Shown in pieces: positions 52,451 through 63,823 of a DNA stretch of 64,000 bases (position 1 is the stretch's first letter; each line of letters begins with the position of its first letter). The notes under the pieces are model-generated. The model was not told the DNA's origin. It was given only the letters and a program-made list of their open reading frames with translations, and made no database searches. The position numbers were made by a program, and so were the translations under genes. The DNA comes from Nevskiales bacterium (GTDB lineage Bacteria > Pseudomonadota > Gammaproteobacteria > Nevskiales > Nevskiaceae): NCBI GenBank assembly GCA_028698335.1, contig JAQVDP010000004.1, positions 62,001 through 126,000 of the forward strand, read 5' to 3'.

Positions 52451-53037
52451 CGCACTGCCCGGCGCAGGGCTTCCTGGATGATCTGCTCGGTACTCATGCC
52501 ATCCTTGTACACCGAATCAGTCAACTTCTGAATCTCGGCGTTGCGGTAACCGAGCGCGGCCAGCGCGTGGCGCGCCTCATCCAGCGGGCTGCCGATCGGC
52601 TGAACCCCGGACGTCAGTTGCGTGGGTTCGCCCACGGCACCGGCGCGGTCGCGCATCTCGACGATCAGGCGTTCGGCGGTCTTGCGTCCGACTCCGGGCA
52701 CCTTGGTCAGTCGCGCAACATCGCCGGCGCGAACCGTCTCCCAGAACTGATCGACGCTGCCGCCGGACAACACCGCCAGGGCCATCTTCGGGCCGACGCC
52801 GGAGACACGGATCAGATCGCGAAACAGGGCCTTCTCGGTCGCCGAGGCGAAGCCGAACAGCAGATGTGCGTCTTCCCGGATCGTCAGATGCGTGTGCAGC
52901 GTGACCGTCTCACCGACCGCCGGCAGGCCGTAGAAGGTCGACATCGGCGCTTCGAGCTCATAGCCGACGCCAGACACGTCGATCAGCAGCGCTGGCGGCT
53001 GCTTCGCCAGCAAACGTCCGGTCAGCCGCCCGATCAT
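52447..53037 (-). CDS. ruvA: RuvA, Holliday-junction DNA-binding protein
   Basis: A 196-residue tetrameric junction binder. The N-terminal OB fold starts [10 protein letters not shown], two helix-hairpin-helix motifs include [14 protein letters not shown] and [14 protein letters not shown], and the C-terminal domain III ([12 protein letters not shown]) contacts RuvB. It overlaps ruvC and ruvB by four bases each. Confidence 0.97.
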   Translation of the reverse strand: MIGRLTGRLLAKQPPALLIDVSGVGYELEAPMSTFYGLPAVGETVTLHTHLTIREDAHLLFGFASATEKALFRDLIRVSGVGPKMALAVLSGGSVDQFWETVRAGDVARLTKVPGVGRKTAERLIVEMRDRAGAVGEPTQLTSGVQPIGSPLDEARHALAALGYRNAEIQKLTDSVYKDGMSTEQIIQEALRRAVR

Positions 53038-53549
53038 CGCCGTCTCCAGCGCCGGCTTGCGGGCAGTCCGGTCCGCAGCCGGGTGCTGCGGACATGTGCG
53101 TGCGTCAACGCCACCGCCAGCGCGTCGGACGCGTCTTCGGCCAAGCTTTCCTGAAGATTGAGCATCACCCGCACCATGTGCTGAACCTGATCCTTGTCCG
53201 CCCGGCCGGAACCGGTCAGAGCCATTTTGACCTGCGACGCGGCGTACTCCGAAGCCGGCAGTCCGGCGCGGGCGACCGCGCAGAGCGCGACTCCGCGCGC
53301 ATGCCCGAGAATCAATGCGCTGCGCACATTGCGACTGACGAAGACCTCCTCGAATGCGGCTTCGACCGGCCCGAACTCGCCCAGCAGCCGGTCCAGTTCG
53401 GCGTCGATCTTCAGCAGTCGGTCGCGCAGCTCCCCGCTACCGGCAACGATGCGCCCGTGCGCGACCAGCCGGTTGTTGCCGGATTCCACATCGATGATGC
53501 CGTAGCCGGTATATCGGGACCCCGGATCGATGCCGAGAATGCGGGTCAC
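53034..53549 (-). CDS. ruvC: RuvC, Holliday-junction resolvase
   Basis: A 171-residue endonuclease. Catalytic acids lie in [12 protein letters not shown] (Asp8), FEEVF (about Glu67-68) and [12 protein letters not shown] near residue 140. It cuts junctions bound by RuvAB. It overlaps yebC upstream by four bases; the yebC-ruvC-ruvA-ruvB order is standard. Confidence 0.97.
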   Translation of the reverse strand: MTRILGIDPGSRYTGYGIIDVESGNNRLVAHGRIVAGSGELRDRLLKIDAELDRLLGEFGPVEAAFEEVFVSRNVRSALILGHARGVALCAVARAGLPASEYAASQVKMALTGSGRADKDQVQHMVRVMLNLQESLAEDASDALAVALTHAHVRSTRLRTGLPASRRWRRR

Positions 53550-54265
53550 GCCAGATCGGCGTTCGAATAGACTTTCTGCACGTCGTCGAGATCTTCGAGC
53601 ATGTCGATCAACTTGTGGACCGACTCGGCCTGCTCACCGCTGACGGCGACCGTCGTTGCCGGCCGCATCGTCACATCCGCCTCGACCGCCGCAAGCCCGG
53701 CCGCCTGCAATGCCGCCTTGACGCCCTCGAACGCGTCGGTCGACGTCAGGACCTCGGTATAGCCCCCTTCGCTGAGCACGTCGTCGGCACCGGCCTCGAG
53801 CGCCACATCCAGAATGCGTTCCTCGGCATCGGTGTCACCACCGGTTTCGAAGAACAGCTGCCCGACGTGGGCGAACAGATAGCTCACGGCCCCGCTGGTG
53901 CCCATGTTGCCGCCATTCTTGCTGAAGGCGTGGCGTACATCCGCAACGGTGCGCGTGGGGTTGTCGGTCATGCAATCCACCATGATCGCAACCCCGCCGG
54001 GGCCGTAGCCCTCGTAGCGGACTTCCTCGAACTGATCCCCGCCGAGTTCGCCGGTTCCCCGCTTGATCGCGCGTTCGGCGGTGTCCTTCGGCATGTTGGC
54101 GTCGAACGCCTTGTCCAGCACCAGACGCAGACGCGCGTTGGCCCGCGGATCGCCGCCGCCGGCGCGGGCGGCCACGGTGATCTCGCGGATGAACTTGGTG
54201 AACAGCTTGCCGCGGCGCGCATCCTCGGCGCCTTTGCGTGCAGCAATACTCGGACCTCGACCCAT
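53546..54265 (-). CDS. yebC: YebC/PmpR-family protein
   Basis: A 239-residue TACO1/YebC protein, now linked to relief of ribosome stalling and earlier described as a transcriptional regulator. Typical segments are [38 protein letters not shown] and [20 protein letters not shown]. It heads the ruv-tol operon. Confidence 0.96.
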   Translation of the reverse strand: MGRGPSIAARKGAEDARRGKLFTKFIREITVAARAGGGDPRANARLRLVLDKAFDANMPKDTAERAIKRGTGELGGDQFEEVRYEGYGPGGVAIMVDCMTDNPTRTVADVRHAFSKNGGNMGTSGAVSYLFAHVGQLFFETGGDTDAEERILDVALEAGADDVLSEGGYTEVLTSTDAFEGVKAALQAAGLAAVEADVTMRPATTVAVSGEQAESVHKLIDMLEDLDDVQKVYSNADLA

Positions 54266-54288
54266 GGACGTCTCTTGGTTTCGATTGC

Positions 54289-54873
54289 TTAGAAGAAGCT
54301 CAGGCGCAGACCGCCGTGCAGCCCATTGTCGGCCGTGATGTCCGGCCCGGCCTCCAGGCCGACCTGAACGTTGCGGTAGCCGACATAGACCGACGCACCC
54401 TTGATGAGCTGGTAATCGATCGCAGTCCCGACTTCGTGATAGCTGTCGAACTCGCCGAAGCTCAGCATGTCGGGCGCGTAGTAGCCGTAGATCGACCAGC
54501 CGATACGGTCGTATCCGGGAAAGCGGGCTTCGAGCTGCCCCCCGACAGCCAGCGCCCCGCCGCTGTCGTGATCGCGGCCGATATAGACGCCGCGCACGCC
54601 GAGGCCGGCGGCGAGGTTGAACTGCTGCATGCCGGCGTCGCCCGTCACCAACGCCCCGACGTGCGCGACGAACAGGTCGTCATCGCGTTCCGGCTTGAGG
54701 ATCACGCCGACATCGTACTGCCCGCTGGTCTGGTCCACCGCGCGCGACAGCGGTCCGTAAATCGCCGCGCGCACACTGTTGTCACCCAGACTCAGGTCGA
54801 AGATTTCCGCATGCGCCGGCACAACCGCCGCCAACGCCAAAAAGCCACCCAACAGTCCCCTGAAGACGCTCAT
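54289..54873 (-). CDS. YfaZ-like outer-membrane protein
   Basis: A 194-residue exported protein with a signal peptide ([17 protein letters not shown]) and alternating beta strands ending in a terminal Phe (LRLSFF), as in small outer-membrane beta barrels. Segments [12 protein letters not shown] and [13 protein letters not shown] resemble the YfaZ family, whose function is unknown. ATG at 54873 is preceded by GGGGAAA; longer frames run into lpd. It sits between lpd and yebC. Confidence 0.8.
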   Translation of the reverse strand: MSVFRGLLGGFLALAAVVPAHAEIFDLSLGDNSVRAAIYGPLSRAVDQTSGQYDVGVILKPERDDDLFVAHVGALVTGDAGMQQFNLAAGLGVRGVYIGRDHDSGGALAVGGQLEARFPGYDRIGWSIYGYYAPDMLSFGEFDSYHEVGTAIDYQLIKGASVYVGYRNVQVGLEAGPDITADNGLHGGLRLSFF

Positions 54874-54914
54874 CCGTTTCCCCGTGTTATCGATATGTGC
54901 CCGATCGGGCCGTT

Positions 54915-56354
54915 CTATTTCTTCTTGACCTTGTTGACGGCATGCACCGCCCGGCCATCCACTGCCAGAACCGCCTCGTGGAAGTTCTCGGACAGGGTCG
55001 GATGACCGTGCATCGTCAACGCGATGTCCTCGCAGGTGGCCGCGAACTCCAGCGCCAGTACGGCCTCTGCGAGCAGCTCGGACACGTAAGGCCCGCACAT
55101 GTGCACTCCGAGAATCCGGTCGGTCTTGGCATCGGCGATCACCTTGATCGTTCCGGCGGCCTGCTCCATCGCCTTGGCGCGACCATTGGGCATGAACGAA
55201 CCGGCTCCGGTCTTGACCTCGTAACCCTGCGCCTTGGCCTGCGCTTCGGAGAGACCGACCCAGGCCACTTCGGGCGCGGTATAGATCACGCTCGGAATGG
55301 CCTTGTAGTTGACCTGGGTGTGCTCGCCGGCGAGTTGCTCGGCCAGCGCGACCCCCTCTTCGATGCCCTTGTGCGCCAGCATCGCGCCACCGATCACATC
55401 GCCGATGGCGTAGACGCCCGGAATGTTGGTGCGATAGTGCTCGTCGACCTTCACGAATCCGCGCTCGTCGAGTTCAAGCCCGACGGTATCCGCGCCGACG
55501 CCGGCGGTGAACGGTTTGCGCCCGACCGCGACGATCAGCTTCTCGAAGGTTTCGGACTTGGTCTCGCCACCGGTTTCGTACTCGACCTTGACGCCCTTGG
55601 CGCCGGCCTTGGCCCCAAGCACCTTGGCGCCGAGGCGGATATCGAGGCCCTGCTTGCCGAAATGGCGCAGCATCTCCTTCGAAATCTGCGCATCGACCAT
55701 CGGCAGAAAATCGGGCAAGGCCTCGAGGATGACCGTCTTGGCGCCGAGTCGGCTCCAGACGCTTCCCAGCTCGACACCGATCACGCCGGCGCCGATGATG
55801 CCCAGCGTCTTCGGGACCTCGGTGAGGTCGAGCGCGCCCCAGGAATCGATGATCCGCTCGCCGTCGAACGGCGCGATCTTCAGGTTGACGGGTTCCGAGC
55901 CGGTCGCCACCACGATGTACTTGGCCGACAACTCCTGCGTGCTGCCGTCATGGCCGCGGAACTCGACCTTGCCGTCGCCGAGCATCTTGCCGTACCCCTG
56001 CAGGCCGGTGACCTTGTTCGCCGAGAACAGGGTCTTGATGCCACCGGTGAGCTGACGCGAAATGCTGTCCTTGCGCGCCTGCATCTTCGCGATGTCGACT
56101 TCCACCTTGGAGACGCCGATGCCGTGTGCATCGCTCTCGTGCCCGATCCGGTGGTACAGCTCCGATGATTCGAGCAACGCTTTCGACGGAATACAGCCTG
56201 CATTGAGGCAGGTGCCGCCGAATGCCGGCGTCTGGTCCTTGTTGAGCCAGCTGTCGATGCAGGCTGTCTTGAAGCCCAGCTGCGCAGCACGGATGGCACA
56301 GGGGTAACCGGCCGGTCCACCGCCGATCACCACGACGTCGAATTGGTCGCTCAT
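54915..56354 (-). CDS. lpd: Dihydrolipoyl dehydrogenase (E3)
   Basis: A 479-residue FAD flavoprotein that reoxidises lipoyl groups in 2-oxo acid dehydrogenases. FAD site VVVIGGGPAGYPCA, redox disulfide GGTCLNAGCIPSK (Cys49, Cys54), NAD site GIIGAGVIGVELG, and the His/Glu pair in HGHPTLSENFHEA are present. It is on the same strand as sucAB but separated from sucB by two unrelated genes. A small GCCC-GATC-GGGC hairpin lies just after its stop. Confidence 0.97.
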   Translation of the reverse strand: MSDQFDVVVIGGGPAGYPCAIRAAQLGFKTACIDSWLNKDQTPAFGGTCLNAGCIPSKALLESSELYHRIGHESDAHGIGVSKVEVDIAKMQARKDSISRQLTGGIKTLFSANKVTGLQGYGKMLGDGKVEFRGHDGSTQELSAKYIVVATGSEPVNLKIAPFDGERIIDSWGALDLTEVPKTLGIIGAGVIGVELGSVWSRLGAKTVILEALPDFLPMVDAQISKEMLRHFGKQGLDIRLGAKVLGAKAGAKGVKVEYETGGETKSETFEKLIVAVGRKPFTAGVGADTVGLELDERGFVKVDEHYRTNIPGVYAIGDVIGGAMLAHKGIEEGVALAEQLAGEHTQVNYKAIPSVIYTAPEVAWVGLSEAQAKAQGYEVKTGAGSFMPNGRAKAMEQAAGTIKVIADAKTDRILGVHMCGPYVSELLAEAVLALEFAATCEDIALTMHGHPTLSENFHEAVLAVDGRAVHAVNKVKKK

Positions 56355-56483
56355 GATGCTCCTTGTCTTGGCGACCGGCATTCTATCGATCCACGCACGC
56401 GCCCGCCACGACCAGAGGGTCGCAGCCGGCCCCGAAGCCGTATGAATTCGACCAAGGTCGCCCCCGAGCGGAGGCGTCTGAAC

Positions 56484-57365
56484 TCAGGCTGCGTTGGGCA
56501 GCGGATGCCCCAGGACCGCATCGGCCGCTGCAACCGCATCGCCGCCACTGCGTTCGAAATTCTCGATCCAGCGGTCGTAGACGTCGAGGTCGCCGTGCTG
56601 CCAGGGGTGGAAGCCCGGTTTGAAATAGACCAGGTAGTGCCGCATCAGACGCGGGTACAGCCCGCCGTGGCCGTACAGCCACCACAGGCCCTTGGCCCAG
56701 AACCGCAGGCCGGTCTTGATGCCGTCGACCTTGAACATGTGCGCCATGATCATGAACACATGCAGCGGGAAGGTCATCGAGACCTGCAGCATGCTCAGGA
56801 TGCGGACCCAGTAACCACCATGAGCCACGGTCCGGTACACGTCGAAGGCAACGGCCTTGTGCTCGATCTCCTCGACCGCGTGCCACGCATACATCGCCCG
56901 GATGCGCGGATCGGCGTCCTCGAACATGCCATTGGCGAAGAAGCCGTGCGCCATCAGTGCGGTCATGTGCTCCGCGGCGGCAGTCTGCCCCAGCGTGAAC
57001 ACCCGCGGCATCCGGCGCCTGAAGAATCCGAACATGATGTCGCGCTGACGCTTCAGGATGTGATCGACGGCGATGCCCTGCGCCTTCAGACGGTTGTTGA
57101 AGCGGGTATGCACGATGCCGTGCTGGCCTTCCTGGTACATGAAGTCCTTGACCTGCGCCTGCAGCTGCGGGTCGTCGATCCGGTCACGGTAGTCGCGCAC
57201 ACAGGCGATGAAGAACTTCTCGCCCTCGGGAAACAGCAGCGACATCGCATCGAAGAAGCGCGTCTTGAAAGGATCGTTGCCGAACCAGTACTTCGGGATG
57301 TCTCCGTCAAGTCCCAGCTCGGGCCCCTGGCGCGTGACGATGGCGTGCTGACGCTTGGTTTCCAT
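56484..57365 (-). CDS. PF10118-type metal-dependent hydrolase
   Basis: A 293-residue protein of the predicted metal-dependent hydrolase family PF10118. Ferritin-like iron-ligand patterns are visible: MYQEGQHGIVH, AAAEHMTALM and AVEEIEHKAVAF, suggesting a di-metal helical bundle. A hydrophobic stretch (LHVFMIMAHMF) follows. Reactions are unproven in the family. It lies 97 bases after an AraC regulator on the same strand, a frequent pairing, and both interrupt the sucAB-lpd order. Confidence 0.85.
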   Translation of the reverse strand: METKRQHAIVTRQGPELGLDGDIPKYWFGNDPFKTRFFDAMSLLFPEGEKFFIACVRDYRDRIDDPQLQAQVKDFMYQEGQHGIVHTRFNNRLKAQGIAVDHILKRQRDIMFGFFRRRMPRVFTLGQTAAAEHMTALMAHGFFANGMFEDADPRIRAMYAWHAVEEIEHKAVAFDVYRTVAHGGYWVRILSMLQVSMTFPLHVFMIMAHMFKVDGIKTGLRFWAKGLWWLYGHGGLYPRLMRHYLVYFKPGFHPWQHGDLDVYDRWIENFERSGGDAVAAADAVLGHPLPNAA

Positions 57366-57462
57366 GCACCCGACTCCTCGTGATCGTTCTGATCACCGAC
57401 TGTAGGAGCTGTCCCCCGGTGCGGCTATGACTTCAGGCGACCAAAAGGAACATTTCACGACA

Positions 57463-58515
57463 TCACGCCGACGGCGGACCGATCCCGTCCAGCCGGCGCT
57501 TGCGGAATTCGCTCGGGGACACCCCGGCCCAGCGCGTGAAGGCGCGCGTGAAACTGCGCCGATCCGAGTATCCCAGGCGCTCGCTGAGCCGTTCCAGATC
57601 GAGCCCCGGCTCTTGCAGGGCCCGCAGTGCCAGGCGGTACCGGACCCGATCGAGCAACTGCGAAAATACCTCGCCCTCCTGTCGCAGCCGGCGCTGCAGG
57701 GCGCGTGGATGCATCGCAACGTGCGCGGCCATTGCGTCGATCCCGCCCTGCCGCAGCTCGGCGTGGGATTCCAGCGCCGTCTCTAGCGCCGCCACCAGGC
57801 CGCTCTGCCGCAGCAGCGGCGCCTGCGCCAGGCGCTGTTGCACCCGCAGCTCGGCCTGCCGGTGCAGAGCCGGAAACGCGCCGGGCAACGGCCGACACAG
57901 CTCCTCGCGCGACATCGTCAGCGCATTGAACGGCTGTCCGAATTCGACTTCGGCGGCGAAGTAGGCGCCGTACGCGGCGGCGTACTCCGGCGCCGGATAG
58001 CTGAAACGCATGCCGCCGATCCCGTGCGCATCCCGCGTCAACACGCGTGTGAAGTGCGCGACCGCGGCGAAGATGGCCTCGATGAAATAGCGGGAAAGAT
58101 CCCCTGGCGGAAATGGTGTCATCAGGGTCAGCTGCGCAGCGTCGGCGCTCTCGTCCAGGCGGAAATCGATCATCGGATTGATCAGTTCCCGCACCCAGTC
58201 GAACACCCGCATCGCGTCGCGCAGGGTGGGACTGGTCGTCAGAAAGGTGCCGATGTCCGGCAGATAGTCGAACGCGAACGACTCGCCCAGGACGAATGGA
58301 AAATGCCCCCGCCGCGACAGACCGACGCAGGCTTCCATCACCTGGGCGAGATGCTGCGGGTCGATCGTCGCCTGCTCGAGATGGATCAGATCGGTCTCGA
58401 TCCCGATCCGCGCGAAGACCGGTTCGATGTTGAACCCGCACAGCGCGGCGGCCTTGACCCAGTTGGGCAAAGTGATGAACGGAATCGGCTCGGCGTGCAG
58501 CGGTTCACGGGGCAT
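57463..58515 (-). CDS. AraC-family transcriptional regulator
   Basis: A 350-residue AraC regulator of the OruR/ArgR-like type with the Arabinose_bd (PF12625-like) N-terminal domain and two C-terminal HTH motifs (AMHPRALQRRLRQEGEVFSQ, and SERLGYSDRRSFTRAFTRWA followed by GVSPSEFRKRR). ATG at 58515 gives the normal family length; the upstream frame is low-complexity and contains the sucB terminator. It probably controls the adjacent PF10118 hydrolase. Confidence 0.9.
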   Translation of the reverse strand: MPREPLHAEPIPFITLPNWVKAAALCGFNIEPVFARIGIETDLIHLEQATIDPQHLAQVMEACVGLSRRGHFPFVLGESFAFDYLPDIGTFLTTSPTLRDAMRVFDWVRELINPMIDFRLDESADAAQLTLMTPFPPGDLSRYFIEAIFAAVAHFTRVLTRDAHGIGGMRFSYPAPEYAAAYGAYFAAEVEFGQPFNALTMSREELCRPLPGAFPALHRQAELRVQQRLAQAPLLRQSGLVAALETALESHAELRQGGIDAMAAHVAMHPRALQRRLRQEGEVFSQLLDRVRYRLALRALQEPGLDLERLSERLGYSDRRSFTRAFTRWAGVSPSEFRKRRLDGIGPPSA

Positions 58516-58593
58516 CGCCGCAGTATGCCGACAGCGCGTCCGACCGCAAGGCGGCGGCCGGTCGGCAGCGTCCGCCGTCCCTTCGCAAAGACA

Positions 58594-58617
58594 AAGGGCC
58601 CGCGCTCGCGGGCCCTT
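58594..58617 (-). terminator. Terminator after sucB
   Basis: A 10-bp stem AAGGGCCCGC / GCGGGCCCTT with loop GCTC lies 27 bases past the sucB stop, on the minus-strand path. It suggests that sucAB transcription ends before the AraC gene, so lpd needs another promoter. Confidence 0.75.
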
Positions 58618-58643
58618 GCCGTCACCAGGACCTGATTCTCGCC

Positions 58644-59867
<1,224 letters not shown>

Positions 59868-59925
59868 ACCTGCTCCGAGATTCTTGACGTTGTAACGTTC
59901 TGTTATGGGGAAAGCCCCGAAATTC

Positions 59926-62775
59926 TTATACCGGCTTGCCGCCGCTCAGTGCCTCGCGGACGACGGCTTCCTGCTGCATGTGATGCACCTTGAGATAGCC
60001 GACCGCGGTGGTCGCCGAACCCTTGCGGGTCGCATACAGCAGACGGTGCTGCGGCTTCAGGTAGGCCGCCAGCCGGTGCTTGATCTGGTACCACGCACCC
60101 TGGTTCTCGGGTTCTTCCTGGCACCAGACCACATCGGTCGCCTTCGGAAATGCGTCGAGCGCCGCTTCGTACCCTTCGCGCGGGAACGGATAGAGCTGCT
60201 CGATGCGCACCAGCGCGACATCCTCGATCTTGTCCTTCTGCCGGGTCTGCAGCAGGTCGTAGTAGACCTTTCCGGAGCAGAACACGATGCGCTTGACCTT
60301 CTTGGCGTCGAGCGCCTCGAGTTCCTGGATGACCGGCTGGAACCCGCGCTTGGTCAGATCGTCCAGCGACGAGGTCGACATCGGGTGGCGCAGCAGCGAC
60401 TTCGGCGTCATCACGATCAGCGGCAAGCGCAGGCTCCGCTTCATCTGGCGCCGCAGCAGGTGGAACATCTGCGCCGGCGTCGACGGCACGCAGACCTGCT
60501 GGTTGTTTTCCGCGCACAGCTGGAGGTAGCGCTCGAGGCGCGCCGAGGAATGCTCCGGCCCCTGCCCTTCGTAGCCGTGCGGCAGGAACACCGCCAGGCC
60601 GCACAGGCGCCCCCACTTGGCGTATCCGCTGGCGATGAACTGGTCGAACATCACCTGCGCGCCGTTGGCGAAGTCACCGAACTGCGCTTCCCAGATCACC
60701 AGCGAATCCGGATCGGTGGTGCTGTACCCGTATTCGAAACCGAGCACCCCGACCTCGGACAGCAGCGTGTCGTTGACCACGAAGCGGGCGTCCTTGCCCA
60801 GATGCTCCAGCGGGGTATACCGCTCTCCGCTGTGATAGTCGTGGATCGTGGCATGGCGATGGAAGAACGTGCCGCGCCGGGCATCCTGGCCCGAGAGGCG
60901 CACACAGAAGCCCTCGTTGATCAGCGAGCCGTATGCCATGGTTTCGGCGAAACCCCAGTCCATCGGCAGCTCACCGACGGCCATCTTGGCGCGATCCTGG
61001 TAGATCTTCGAGACGCGCGGGTGCAGCGCAAAGCCTTCCGGCAACTGCAGCAGGCGCTCCGACAGTTTGCGCAGGGCATCGGCCGTCACCGTGGTGTTGA
61101 CCTTGCTGTCCCAGGTGCCCTTGCGGTACTTGTCCCAGTCCACCGTATGCTTGTTGCCGACCAGTCCCAGGGTCGTGCGGGCGATGTTCTCGCCCTTGTC
61201 CAGCCCGTCGCGATAGGCGCCGATCAACGCCTCGGCGGCATCCTTCTGCAGGTGCCCCTCTTCCTCGAGCTTGCGCGCGTAGACCGCCAGCGGCGTCGGG
61301 TGCGACTTGACCTGCTCGTACATCTTCGGGGACGTCACCGACGGCTCGTCGGCTTCATTGTGGCCCCAGCGGCGGTAGCAGCAGATGTCGACGATGACGT
61401 CCTTGTGGAACTCGTTGCGGAAGTCCATCGCCAGCCGCGTCACGAACACGACTGCCTCGGGGTCGTCGCCGTTGACGTGGAACACCGGCGCCTCGAGCAT
61501 CTTCGCCAGATCGGTGCAGTAACGCGAGGTGCGGGCTTCCGCCCCGGGCGCCGCCTCGATCGGATTCGGCGTCGTGAAGCCGATCTGGTTGTTGACGATC
61601 AGGTGGACCGTACCGCCGGTGCCGTAGCCGCTCGAATGTGACAGCTGCAGGGTCTCCATGACCACGCCCTGGCCGGCGAATGCAGCGTCGCCGTGGATGA
61701 GCAGCGGCACGATGCGTTGCCCGACGCCGTCCTCGCGACGGGTCTGGCGCGCCTTCACGGAACCCTCGACCACCGGATTGACGATCTCCAGGTGGGACGG
61801 GTTGAAGGCCAGCACCATGTGAATGCGCTTGCCGTCGACCTCGACGTCGGTCGAGAAGCCCATGTGGTACTTCACGTCGCCGGCCTTCTTCAGATCCTGC
61901 GCGCTGTACTTGCCCTCGAACTCCGCGAACAGCTCCTTCGGCGACTTGCCGAGGATGTTGACCAGCACGTTGAGGCGGCCGCGATGCGCCATGCCGATGA
62001 CGATTTCCTCGACGCCGCGTGCGGCGCAGGCGTGCATCACCTCGTCCATCGCCGGAATCAGGGCATCGCCGCCCTCCAGCGAGAAACGCTTCTGACCGAC
62101 GTACTTGCGATGCAGATACCGCTCGAGCCCCTCGGCAGCGACGAGCTGACGCAGAACCTCCATCTTGCGCTCATCCGAGAGCTTCGGCTGGAAGGCCATG
62201 GGCTCCAGACGCTTCTGGATCCAGCGCTTCTCCTCGGTCTCGGTGATGTACATGTACTCGGCACCGATGGTGTCGGTGTACACCGCCTTGACGATCCGGA
62301 TGATCTCGCGCAGCGGCAGCCGGTCCGCATCGATCGCCAGACTGCCGGTGTTGAACACCGTCTCCATGTCCTCCGGGCCGAGCCCATGGAACGACGGGTC
62401 CAGATCCGGCACTACGGTCACCGGGGCGATGCCGAGCGGATCGAGTCGCGCAGCCTGATGGCCACGCACCCGGTAGTAGTTGATCAGACGCAGGACCGCA
62501 GCCTGCTTCTCTGCCGCCTGGGCATCGAAGCCCGCTTCGGCTGCGGCGACCCGGCGCGGTTCCCGCGCCAGCCGCTCGAAGCGCGCGACGACGTCGCTGT
62601 GCGGGACCTCGCGCGGCGCGCTCTGGTCCTGGATCAGGCGGAAGTAGGCGCGCCAGCTCGGATCGACCGCTTCGGGATCCTCAAGGAAGCGCTCGTAGAA
62701 CGCCTCGATGTATGGAGCGTTGGCGCCCTGAATGGAGGAAGACTCGATGAAGCTCTGATATTTGCTCGTTGCCAT
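59926..62775 (-). CDS. sucA: 2-oxoglutarate dehydrogenase E1
   Basis: A 949-residue thiamin-diphosphate enzyme that decarboxylates 2-oxoglutarate and succinylates the SucB lipoyl arm. The N-terminal E2-binding segment (ANAPYIEAFYERFLEDPEAV), GMAHRGRLNVLVNILGKSP, the ThDP motif region with VHLIVNNQIGFTT, and the transketolase-like domain with FEYGYSTTDPDSLVIWEAQF are present. Length matches E. coli SucA. First gene of sucAB. Confidence 0.97.
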   Translation of the reverse strand: MATSKYQSFIESSSIQGANAPYIEAFYERFLEDPEAVDPSWRAYFRLIQDQSAPREVPHSDVVARFERLAREPRRVAAAEAGFDAQAAEKQAAVLRLINYYRVRGHQAARLDPLGIAPVTVVPDLDPSFHGLGPEDMETVFNTGSLAIDADRLPLREIIRIVKAVYTDTIGAEYMYITETEEKRWIQKRLEPMAFQPKLSDERKMEVLRQLVAAEGLERYLHRKYVGQKRFSLEGGDALIPAMDEVMHACAARGVEEIVIGMAHRGRLNVLVNILGKSPKELFAEFEGKYSAQDLKKAGDVKYHMGFSTDVEVDGKRIHMVLAFNPSHLEIVNPVVEGSVKARQTRREDGVGQRIVPLLIHGDAAFAGQGVVMETLQLSHSSGYGTGGTVHLIVNNQIGFTTPNPIEAAPGAEARTSRYCTDLAKMLEAPVFHVNGDDPEAVVFVTRLAMDFRNEFHKDVIVDICCYRRWGHNEADEPSVTSPKMYEQVKSHPTPLAVYARKLEEEGHLQKDAAEALIGAYRDGLDKGENIARTTLGLVGNKHTVDWDKYRKGTWDSKVNTTVTADALRKLSERLLQLPEGFALHPRVSKIYQDRAKMAVGELPMDWGFAETMAYGSLINEGFCVRLSGQDARRGTFFHRHATIHDYHSGERYTPLEHLGKDARFVVNDTLLSEVGVLGFEYGYSTTDPDSLVIWEAQFGDFANGAQVMFDQFIASGYAKWGRLCGLAVFLPHGYEGQGPEHSSARLERYLQLCAENNQQVCVPSTPAQMFHLLRRQMKRSLRLPLIVMTPKSLLRHPMSTSSLDDLTKRGFQPVIQELEALDAKKVKRIVFCSGKVYYDLLQTRQKDKIEDVALVRIEQLYPFPREGYEAALDAFPKATDVVWCQEEPENQGAWYQIKHRLAAYLKPQHRLLYATRKGSATTAVGYLKVHHMQQEAVVREALSGGKPV

Positions 62776-62824
62776 GTCCGTTACCTGTGCGGCGTCTTCT
62801 TCCTGTCTTCAGAGCGCCTTGCCG

Positions 62825-63730
62825 TCAACCCTTGGCCGCTTTCGGCGTTTCCGCGTTCCAGCCTGCGGTCAGCCCCTCCAGGTAGCTCCTGAAGTCGTCG
62901 GCCAGTTCGGGATGCTTGAGCCCGAATTCGACGTTGGCGCGCAGATATCCGAGCTTGGATCCGCAGTCGTAGCGGGTGCCTTCGAACTCGTAGGCCAGCA
63001 CCGTCTGTTCGTTGAGCATCGCGCTGATCGCGTCGGTCAGCTGGATCTCGCCGCCGGCACCGCGCGGGGTGCGCTCGATCAACTTGAAGATTCGCGGGGT
63101 CAGGATATAGCGCCCGACCACCGCCAGATTGCTCGGGGCCTCTTCGGGCTTCGGCTTCTCGACGATGCGGCGGATCTCGCTGAGCCCGGGGCCGACCGGC
63201 TGGGTTTCGACGATGCCATAGCTGCCGACATCGTTCTTGGGGACCCGCTGCGTTGCCAGCACACTGGTACCGTACTGCTGGTACACCCGGTGCATCTGGG
63301 CCAGCGCCGGCTGCAGGCGGCCGTCGATCAGATCGTCGGCCAGAATCACGTAGAAGTCCTCGTCACCGACCGCTGGCCAGGCGCAGGACACCGCGTGCCC
63401 CAGCCCGAGTGCCTCGGCCTGGCGGATGAAGATGCAGGTGACGCCCGGCGGAACGATGTCGCGGACGGTCTCGAGCATCTTGGTCTTGTTGCGGGCCTCG
63501 AGCTCGGCCTCCAGCTCGTAGGCCTTGTCGAAGTGATCCATGATCGAATTCTTCGACCGCCCGGTGATGAAAATCAGCTCCTGGGCGCCAGCACTGATCG
63601 CTTCCTGAACGGCGTACTGGATGAGCGGCTTGTCGACGATCGGCAGCATTTCCTTCGCGCTGGCCTTGGTCGCGGGCAGGAACCGCGTACCGAGTCCGGC
63701 GACGGGGAATACGGCTTTTCTGATTCGCAT
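62825..63730 (-). CDS. galU: UTP-glucose-1-phosphate uridylyltransferase
   Basis: A 301-residue nucleotidyltransferase making UDP-glucose for polysaccharide and lipopolysaccharide synthesis. N-terminal VFPVAGLGTRFLPATKASAK and EMLPIVDKPLIQYA, plus the nucleotide segment ALGLGHAV and the metal Asp region ILADDLIDG, are diagnostic of GalU. It is on the same strand as sucA, 49 bases upstream of it, probably with its own promoter. Confidence 0.96.
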   Translation of the reverse strand: MRIRKAVFPVAGLGTRFLPATKASAKEMLPIVDKPLIQYAVQEAISAGAQELIFITGRSKNSIMDHFDKAYELEAELEARNKTKMLETVRDIVPPGVTCIFIRQAEALGLGHAVSCAWPAVGDEDFYVILADDLIDGRLQPALAQMHRVYQQYGTSVLATQRVPKNDVGSYGIVETQPVGPGLSEIRRIVEKPKPEEAPSNLAVVGRYILTPRIFKLIERTPRGAGGEIQLTDAISAMLNEQTVLAYEFEGTRYDCGSKLGYLRANVEFGLKHPELADDFRSYLEGLTAGWNAETPKAAKG

Positions 63731-63823
63731 AGCTTCTCCTTAGCGGCGCGTAGTCTAGTTCAGTACCTTCTACAAATCATTAGATCTTCGTCTAATTGAT
63801 CTCCCCCGCGCACGTTTTTCGGC